From contig NZ_STGH01000004.1 of NCBI RefSeq assembly GCF_005222785.1, positions 62,001 to 126,000 of the forward strand: 64,000 nt of DNA. The letters run 5' to 3'. The stretch is from Rhodobacter sp. SY28-1. GTDB taxonomy: Bacteria > Pseudomonadota > Alphaproteobacteria > Rhodobacterales > Rhodobacteraceae. The first letter of the stretch is position 1. Every line of letters begins with the position of its first letter. Below, piece by piece: positions 59,345 to 64,000 of this stretch. Position numbers and translations under genes: made by a program. The notes under the pieces are model-generated. The model saw only the letters and a list, made by a program, of their open reading frames with translations, ran no database searches and was not told where the DNA came from.

Positions 59345-60208
59345 ATGACCAAACCAGCCATCCAGGTCCTACGGGCCTGCACACTGACCATCGCACTGCT
59401 TGGCTCGGTCGCCATTGTCTCTTCCGTCGCCATGCCGGACATGGCCTTTGCGAAATCGGGCAACGACAACGGGAATGGCGGAGGGAACGGTAACGGCGGC
59501 GGCAACGGGAACGGGAACGGGAACGGAAAAGCCAACGGTGGCGGGAACGGCAATGGCGGCGGAAAGTCCGTCGAGAAGTCGTCCACCAAGGCCAACACTG
59601 ACTTCGCCAAGACTAAGAAGACCAAGGCCAAGAAGAAGGACATCCTGGACGAACTTGGCCTCAAGGCGTCTGATCTCGGTGCCCTCAACGCGGCCCGAGC
59701 CAACCCGAATGCCCTAAAGAATGCGGCTCCGAATTCGCGTGTCGGACGCATTGCGGCCTACCGTGATGCGGTGCTTGCAGGTCTCGAACTGGAAGCCGAG
59801 CTTGAGGAGAAGAGCGCTCTGCTCGAAGGGATGACGCCGCCTGATCGCCCGATTGCCGACATCGAGACCGAACTTGATGGCGTCCGGGACGATGTCGCGC
59901 TGAAGGCCGACGACGTTGCCCGGCTTGAAGCCGAACTGGCTGCGGCCGGTGGGGCGGACCCGGCGATCGAGGCTGATCTTGAAGCTGCGCGCATCGCGCT
60001 GGGGGAAGCGCAAGCAATGGAGGCCGAGCTCGCGGAAGAGCTTGCTGACGCGCAGGCCTATGCCGACCTGGAAGCAGAAGTTGCCGAACTGGAGACCAGG
60101 CTTGAAGAACAACCGGAGGCGGAGCGCTCGCTGCTGGAAGCGGCCGCCAACAAGCCGGTGACCGATGCCGTCGAGGCCGCAGTCAAGAAACTGCTCGGGC
60201 TGGAATAG
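59345..60208 (+). CDS. secreted Gly/Asn-rich and coiled-coil protein, function unknown
   Basis: A 287-residue exported protein with a signal peptide ending near DMAFAKSGN. A 40-residue Gly/Asn tract (NGNGGGNGNG type) is followed by a Lys-rich stretch (KKTKAKKKDILDELGLKAS) and a long helical C-terminal region (residues 130-280) rich in Ala/Glu/Leu heptads, such as DDVARLEAELAAAGG and AELETRLEEQPEAERSLLEAAA, predicted to form coiled coil. The ATG at 59345 has AGGAAGG upstream. It shares the Gly/Asn tract with the divergent PepSY-like gene. I do not recognise the family; a surface or envelope-spacer role is possible. Confidence 0.8.
   Translation: MTKPAIQVLRACTLTIALLGSVAIVSSVAMPDMAFAKSGNDNGNGGGNGNGGGNGNGNGNGKANGGGNGNGGGKSVEKSSTKANTDFAKTKKTKAKKKDILDELGLKASDLGALNAARANPNALKNAAPNSRVGRIAAYRDAVLAGLELEAELEEKSALLEGMTPPDRPIADIETELDGVRDDVALKADDVARLEAELAAAGGADPAIEADLEAARIALGEAQAMEAELAEELADAQAYADLEAEVAELETRLEEQPEAERSLLEAAANKPVTDAVEAAVKKLLGLE
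59460..59575. repeat. GN-codon simple-sequence repeat (plus strand)
   Basis: About 115 bp of GGGAACGG-type units encoding the Gly/Asn tract. The same units occur in reverse orientation in the PepSY-like gene at 58664-58775, about 770 bp away. Confidence 0.7.
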
Positions 60209-60220
60209 TCCGGCCTTCGG

Positions 60221-60259
60221 GGCCGCGACCGGGACCTGTCGTCCGGTCGCGGCCTTTTT
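60221..60259 (+). terminator. intrinsic terminator after the Gly/Asn-rich gene
   Basis: GGCCGCGACCGG (60221-60232) and CCGGTCGCGGCC (60243-60254) form a perfect 12-bp stem with a 10-nt loop, followed by TTTTT. This is the clearest intrinsic terminator in the window. Confidence 0.9.
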
Positions 60260-60340
60260 CGTTTCGCAAAGCTGGAGTCGACAGTCTTCGCGGCCTGGCA
60301 GATCGGGAAGCGCCGTGTCTGTAGACGACATCAGAAATCG

Positions 60341-60372
60341 AAAAGGCCGCCCCTGTTACCGGGCGGCCTTTT
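60341..60372 (-). terminator. bidirectional terminator after the 63-residue gene
   Basis: AAAAGGCCGCCC (60341-60352) and GGGCGGCCTTTT (60361-60372) form a 12-bp stem with U-rich ends in both directions, 20 nt beyond the end of the small minus-strand gene. Confidence 0.8.
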
Positions 60373-60391
60373 CTTGCCGAGTGTCGCGGAA

Positions 60392-60583
60392 TCAGGCGAC
60401 GAACGCCCGCTTTGCGATACGGTCCAGCACGGCGACAACATCCTCGACCGGCGGAAACCGCCGAACCTCGGATGCGAAAATCGGCGTTGGCATCTTGGGC
60501 GTGGACTTCAAGGAAATCCCGTCCACCGCACGAAGTTCGGCGGTCAGATACAACCGATTCTGGTCTGTCGTCGTGCTCAGCAT
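60392..60583 (-). CDS. hypothetical 63-residue protein
   Basis: A short frame that starts at 60583 behind GGGGG (7 nt) and ends 20 nt before a terminator. The product (MLSTTTDQNRLYLTAELRAV and onward to DVVAVLDRIAKRAFVA) has mixed composition, no signal peptide or membrane helix, and a C-terminal amphipathic helix. An ATG at 60658 would add 25 residues without a better ribosome site. A tandem 11-bp repeat resembling a response-regulator site lies upstream (60689-60710), so it may belong to the same regulon as the neighbouring two-component system. I do not recognise it. Confidence 0.55.
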   Translation of the reverse strand: MLSTTTDQNRLYLTAELRAVDGISLKSTPKMPTPIFASEVRRFPPVEDVVAVLDRIAKRAFVA

Positions 60584-60906
60584 GATCAACCCCCATTGAT
60601 CGTGGCTGTCGACCGCTCTTCCCGGCGGATTGCGACTCGGCTTCGACTCACCTTGCACGAGAGTTGTTTAACCTGCCGCGAACCCGGCGTTCATTTTCGG
60701 TTCATTTTCGGGCGGATCCCATCGCTCAGTCTGCCCCGCTCCCGAAACCTGTCCGGATCTACGCGGACAAACATTCCGGTCAGGACCATTACCAGTCCGT
60801 TAACGCCATCGGCCAAGCCCTTGATTTCACGCCGAACGGACCGCTGTCCACGCTGGCCGCCGCCCCTGCTGGAGTTTTCCTCCCACCTGTGCGATACCCC
60901 CCGCCC
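60584..60906. other. intergenic region between the small gene and dusA
   Basis: About 320 bp holding the promoters of the 63-residue gene (minus) and dusA (plus). The only strong signal is the direct repeat at 60689-60710. The rest shows no other gene, RNA or palindrome that I can support. Confidence 0.4.
60689..60710 (-). promoter_or_regulatory. 11-bp direct repeat, putative response-regulator site 2
   Basis: GTTCATTTTCG occurs twice in exact tandem (60689-60699 and 60700-60710). On the minus strand it reads CGAAAATGAAC twice, sharing AAAATGAAC with the site at 59182-59191. It lies about 105 nt upstream of the 63-residue gene and about 200 nt before dusA. Confidence 0.6.
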
Positions 60907-61890
60907 ATGCTCAACCCAGACGCCCACCGCCTCTCCGTCGCCCCGATGATGGATTGGACCGACCGGCACTGCCGCGTCTTTCACCGCCAGATGACCCGGC
61001 GGGCGATGCTCTACACCGAAATGGTGACCGCCCCCGCCATCGTCCACGGCCCGAAACCGCGGCTGCTGGACTACTCGGACGCAGAGCATCCCGTCGCGCT
61101 GCAGCTTGGCGGTTCCGACCCGCGCGAGCTGGCCGAGGCCGTCCGAATTGCCCGGCCCTGGGGCTACGACGAGATCAACCTGAACTGCGGCTGTCCCTCG
61201 GACCGTGTCCAGTCGGGCTGCTTCGGCGCGGTCCTGATGGAGCGTCCGTCCCTGGTCGCCGACTGCGTCCGCGCCATGCGGGGCGAAACTGATGTCCCCG
61301 TCACCGTCAAATGCCGGATCGGCGTTGATGAGCAGGACCCGGAAACCGTCCTGCCGCAGTTCATCGAGATGTTAGCCGGGGCAGGGGTCCGGCACATCAT
61401 CATCCATGCCCGCAAGGCCTGGCTACAGGGTCTCTCCCCCAAGGAGAACCGCGAGATTCCGCCGCTGGACCATGACCTCGTCGTCCGGATGAAGCAGCGC
61501 TTCCCTGACCTGACGATCTGCATCAATGGTGGGATCACGAACCTTGCCCAGGTCCGCGACCTGCTGGACCAGGGTCTGGACGGGGTGATGATCGGCCGCG
61601 CCGCCTATCATGATCCGGCCTCGGTCCTGATCGGCGCCGATGCGCTCTGGGGCGACAGCTTCGCCCCCGACCCTTTCGAGGTCGCGGATGCCATGCGTCC
61701 CTACATCACCGCGCATCTGGCCGATGGTGGTCGCCTGCACCAGATCACCCGGCACATGCTGGGCCTGTTCACCGGACGTCCGGGGGCACGGGGCTGGCGG
61801 CGGGTCCTGTCGGAACGCGCCAGCCGGGACGGGGCCGGGCTCGACGTGCTGGACGCGGCCCTCGCCGAGGTTCAGGCCAGGGCCGCCTGA
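60907..61890 (+). CDS. dusA: tRNA-dihydrouridine(20/20a) synthase
   Basis: A 327-residue FMN enzyme that reduces uridines in the tRNA D-loop. LSVAPMMDWTDRHCRVFHRQMT at the start is diagnostic of DusA; the catalytic Cys96 is in NLNCGCPSDRVQSGCFGAVLM, and IIIHARKAWLQGLSPKENREIPPL is the DusA substrate/FMN segment. The ATG at 60907 is chosen because the FMN-binding barrel begins right after it. The last 19 bases overlap the convergent MFS gene. Confidence 0.96.
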   Translation: MLNPDAHRLSVAPMMDWTDRHCRVFHRQMTRRAMLYTEMVTAPAIVHGPKPRLLDYSDAEHPVALQLGGSDPRELAEAVRIARPWGYDEINLNCGCPSDRVQSGCFGAVLMERPSLVADCVRAMRGETDVPVTVKCRIGVDEQDPETVLPQFIEMLAGAGVRHIIIHARKAWLQGLSPKENREIPPLDHDLVVRMKQRFPDLTICINGGITNLAQVRDLLDQGLDGVMIGRAAYHDPASVLIGADALWGDSFAPDPFEVADAMRPYITAHLADGGRLHQITRHMLGLFTGRPGARGWRRVLSERASRDGAGLDVLDAALAEVQARAA

Positions 61891-63065
61891 CGCGGGATCA
61901 TCCGCGACAGGACCAGCGCGATCAGCCCGCAAGCCGCAATCGCCCCCAGCATCGGCGTGACTGTTCCGTCCAGGAACGGCCCCGCCGCCGCGACCAGCGC
62001 GCCCGCTGCCACCATCTGCATCGTGCCCCCCAGCGACGAGGCAAGGCCCGCGATGTCGCCGTGCTCCTCCAACGCCTGCACCTGCGCCGTTGGCAGGATC
62101 ACGCCCAGGAAGATGTTGCCCACGAACAGTGTGCTCATCGTCACCGGAAGGCTGGCCAGACCCGCCAGTGCCATCGCGAAGCCCGCGAAGGTCGCCAGCG
62201 CAAAGCCAACCGTCGCCCCGGCGATCATCCGCATCGTCCCCAGTCGCTGCGACAGGGTCGAGGCGAATTGCGACGCAGCAAAGAAGCCGATCGCGTTGAC
62301 CGCGAAGGCGAAGGAGAACTGGGTCGGCGACAGGCCGAACTCCTGACGGTAGACGAAGGAAGCGCTGGCGATGAAGACGAAGAAGCTGGCGAAGGCAAAG
62401 CCTGCCAGGAAAGTCATCACCATGAAACCGCGGTCGGCCAGAAGCACCCTGGTACCGGCCAGCGTGCTGGCCAGATCGAACCGCTGCCGGTTGCCGTCAG
62501 TCAATGTCTCCGGCAGGGCGAAGTGGATCAGGAAGAAACTCAGGATCGCCGCGACGAGCAGCGCCCAGAAGATCAGCCGCCAATCGCCGAACGCCAGCAG
62601 ACCGGCCCCCGACAAGGGCGCAAGCAGGGGCGAGACCGCGATCACGATCATGATCGTCGACATCATCCGCGTCGCCTGCGGCCCGGTGGCAAGGTCGCGG
62701 ATCACCGCCCGCAACACCACCATGTTCGCCGCCCCGCCCAGACCCTGCACCATCCGCCCGGCGATCAGCCATTCGATCGAGGGTGCCACCGCGCAGATCA
62801 CGGTCCCGGCGATGAACAGTGCCAGCCCGGCGTAAAGCGGCGGTTTCCGCCCGGCCTGGTCGGCCCAGGGCCCATAGGCCAGCTGCGCAAGGCCGAAAGT
62901 GATGAAATACCCCACGATGGTCCACTGCACTGCCTGCTGGTCCGTACCGAGGTCGCGTCCGATCTCGGGCATCGCGGGCAGATACATGTCGATGGCAAAG
63001 GGCCCGACCGCAGCCACAAGTCCCAGAATCACGGACATGAGGGTCAGGGAAAGGGTGCGTTGCAT
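61872..63065 (-). CDS. Bcr/CflA-type multidrug MFS exporter
   Basis: A 397-residue major-facilitator protein with 12 hydrophobic helices. The first segments VGPFAIDMYLPAMPEIGRDL and GYFITFGLAQLAYGPWADQAGRKPPLYAGL (motif A) and RAVIRDLA (motif D/B region) are typical of the Bcr/CflA subfamily (drug:H+ antiporters). The ATG at 63065 has AGGAGA upstream; one at 63095 adds 10 residues. It lies 104 nt downstream of a TetR-type gene on the same strand, so local repression is likely. A palindrome at 63094-63107 lies in its upstream gap. Confidence 0.93.
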   Translation of the reverse strand: MQRTLSLTLMSVILGLVAAVGPFAIDMYLPAMPEIGRDLGTDQQAVQWTIVGYFITFGLAQLAYGPWADQAGRKPPLYAGLALFIAGTVICAVAPSIEWLIAGRMVQGLGGAANMVVLRAVIRDLATGPQATRMMSTIMIVIAVSPLLAPLSGAGLLAFGDWRLIFWALLVAAILSFFLIHFALPETLTDGNRQRFDLASTLAGTRVLLADRGFMVMTFLAGFAFASFFVFIASASFVYRQEFGLSPTQFSFAFAVNAIGFFAASQFASTLSQRLGTMRMIAGATVGFALATFAGFAMALAGLASLPVTMSTLFVGNIFLGVILPTAQVQALEEHGDIAGLASSLGGTMQMVAAGALVAAAGPFLDGTVTPMLGAIAACGLIALVLSRMIPRQAALA

Positions 63066-63093
63066 GACGGCTCTCCTGAAACAGACCGGCTGC

Positions 63094-63107
63094 ATACCAC
63101 TTGGTAT
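63094..63107. promoter_or_regulatory. putative operator before the MFS gene
   Basis: ATACCACTTGGTAT is a 14-bp inverted repeat with arms ATACCA/TGGTAT, 29 nt upstream of the MFS start. The TetR-type neighbour is the obvious candidate to bind it. Confidence 0.5.
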
Positions 63108-63169
63108 CTATAGGCGCCAGCCCCCGATCATGGCCTTGCTCAGGACGGGTCTGGCTGCCGTGTTGGAGG

Positions 63170-63793
63170 TCAGCGGGCGCGCAAGTAGACCTGGCACATC
63201 GAGCACAGTTCTCCTTTCAGATGCGCCACTTCGGCAGGCGACAGCCCGCGTTCGAAGGCATTGCGCACCGTGCCGAAGATCACGGTGACCAGGGTCAAGG
63301 CCAGAGGTGTGGCTTCTCGCCCGGCAAGGTCGGGCGCACTCGCCAGCATCGCCTGCGTCGCGGTGTCCACGCGTTCGGCAAAGGCTTCGATCAGAGACGA
63401 GTTGTCCAATTCGGCGACGGACCGATAGAGCGCGCGCGTCACATCTGCCCGTTCGGTCTTTGCCTGCCAGTAGCAGTCGATCAGGGCCGCGACCATCGCC
63501 TCGGCGCGGCTCCCTGCCATGTTCCGGCAAACCGTTTCTATCCGCTCGGCCAGGGCATCCAGGTAGCGCGCATTGAGGGCAAAGATCAGCGCCTCCTTGT
63601 TGGGGAAGTACTGGTACATCGTCCCGACCGAGACCCCGGCCCGATGGGCAACCCGCGTCGTCGTCAGGCGGCGCGGCCCGTCGGTCAGCAAAAGCTGAAG
63701 GGTCGCCTCGAAAATCGCATCGACCGTCACCTTTGCGCGGGCCTGACGCGGTTCTTTTCTTGGTTTTGGCGGGGCCTTTTCCGTCGGTGCCAA
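63170..63793 (-). CDS. TetR-family transcriptional regulator
   Basis: A 207-residue repressor. The N-terminal HTH reads [57 protein letters not shown], a classic TetR domain; the C-terminal domain is helical, with FLA-type ligand-pocket features ([24 protein letters not shown]). It is upstream of the MFS exporter on the same strand and divergent from the SDR at 63865. It probably represses both. Confidence 0.92.
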   Translation of the reverse strand: MAPTEKAPPKPRKEPRQARAKVTVDAIFEATLQLLLTDGPRRLTTTRVAHRAGVSVGTMYQYFPNKEALIFALNARYLDALAERIETVCRNMAGSRAEAMVAALIDCYWQAKTERADVTRALYRSVAELDNSSLIEAFAERVDTATQAMLASAPDLAGREATPLALTLVTVIFGTVRNAFERGLSPAEVAHLKGELCSMCQVYLRAR

Positions 63794-63809
63794 ATGCGAA
63801 TCCTCAAAC

Positions 63810-63823
63810 TGAAGCTTCCTTCA
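63810..63823. promoter_or_regulatory. possible TetR operator in the divergent gap
   Basis: TGAAGCTTCCTTCA has inverted ends TGAAG/CTTCA with a 4-bp centre. It lies 17 nt before the TetR start and 42 nt before the SDR start. It differs from the repeat at 63094-63107, so the two may be bound by different proteins. Confidence 0.35.
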
Positions 63824-63864
63824 TATCTGTAACGGGCACTTGGAACCAACGAAAGGATCACTCC

Positions 63865-64000
63865 ATGAGCCAGGAACGCATCGCGCTTGTCACCGGCGCG
63901 AACAAGGGGATCGGGTTCGAGATCGCCCGCCAGCTTGCCGAGGCGGGTGTTCGCATCTTCCTCGGGTCCCGCGACGCGGCGCGGGGCCAAACTGCAGCCG
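63865..64000 (+). CDS. SDR-family oxidoreductase, N-terminal part
   Basis: The first 45 codons of an SDR that runs off the window. [30 protein letters not shown] is the complete NADP(H)-type cofactor motif (TGxxxGIG with Lys after Asn and Arg after the second strand), similar to carbonyl-reductase-like SDRs. The ATG at 63865 has AAAGGA upstream. It is divergent from the TetR regulator and may be induced with the MFS exporter. Confidence 0.85.
   Translation, partial: MSQERIALVTGANKGIGFEIARQLAEAGVRIFLGSRDAARGQTAA

Noticed and set aside
58664-59575. Repeated GN-coding units taken as a possible CRISPR-like array
   Set aside because: Units are short, in frame and inside two genes, with no unique spacers and no cas genes nearby.

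Overview
The window looks like a stretch of chromosome from a Rhodobacterales (Rhodobacter/Paracoccus-like) alphaproteobacterium. It is very GC-rich with GC-rich third codon positions. It carries a tatABC set, a surE-pcm-nlpD-like cluster, a bacterial dusA, an iol cluster with a fused IolC-DUF2090 protein, and many ABC importers stacked with oxidoreductases. No tRNA, rRNA, insertion sequence, integrase or CRISPR array was seen. It reads as stable chromosome rich in catabolic cassettes.

Layout. 1-8.4 kb: end of an NTF2-like gene, a degenerate-active-site SDR, a small membrane protein, a lone FbpC/PotA-type ATPase, two paralogous YafY-type regulators flanking an ABM-like barrel protein, tatABC, a DUF815 ATPase and a CBS-domain (CorC/HlyC) membrane protein. 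8.5-11.2 kb: surE, pcm and an NlpD-like LysM/M23 lipoprotein. 11.4-17.8 kb: iolB, iolE, iolD, iolC-DUF2090 and an RpiR-type regulator, with two GGAA-N6-TTCC-like operators. 18-22.8 kb: two tandem secreted proteins that fuse LysM to a family-3 solute-binding domain, a possible 67-codon gene, and a membrane Ser/Thr kinase with a periplasmic PDZ-like tail. 23.2-29.9 kb: a BMP/nucleoside-type ABC importer ending in a CodA-like deaminase, with a divergent GntR regulator.

30-37.4 kb: a glutamine amidotransferase divergent from P450, a glutamine synthetase-like gene and a [2Fe-2S] ferredoxin; then an inositol-monophosphatase-family gene, a kynureninase-like/cyclase fusion starting at TTG, and an HpaI-type aldolase divergent from HpaR. 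38.3-56.5 kb: one 18-kb collinear block with a Gfo/Idh/MocA dehydrogenase, CoA transferase, enoyl-CoA hydratase, aldehyde dehydrogenase, a sugar ABC importer with two different binding proteins, two GMC oxidoreductases, an SDR, a Dabb protein, a DUF993 aldolase-like protein, a LacI regulator and glycerate kinase. 56.6-60.6 kb: a two-component system with a PepSY-like protein and a divergent Gly/Asn-rich coiled-coil protein. 60.9-64 kb: dusA, a Bcr/CflA-type MFS exporter, a TetR regulator and the start of an SDR.

The most notable points are the kinase/LysM-receptor module at 18-23 kb, the P450-glutamine synthetase-ferredoxin-amidotransferase cassette at 30-33.6 kb, the two-component/PepSY/GN-rich locus with matching 11-bp direct repeats at two promoters, the paired ACTGACA-N6-TGTCAGT operators of the YafY locus, and two families of recurring intergenic palindromes. 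Functions are inferred from motifs read by eye; no database search was run.
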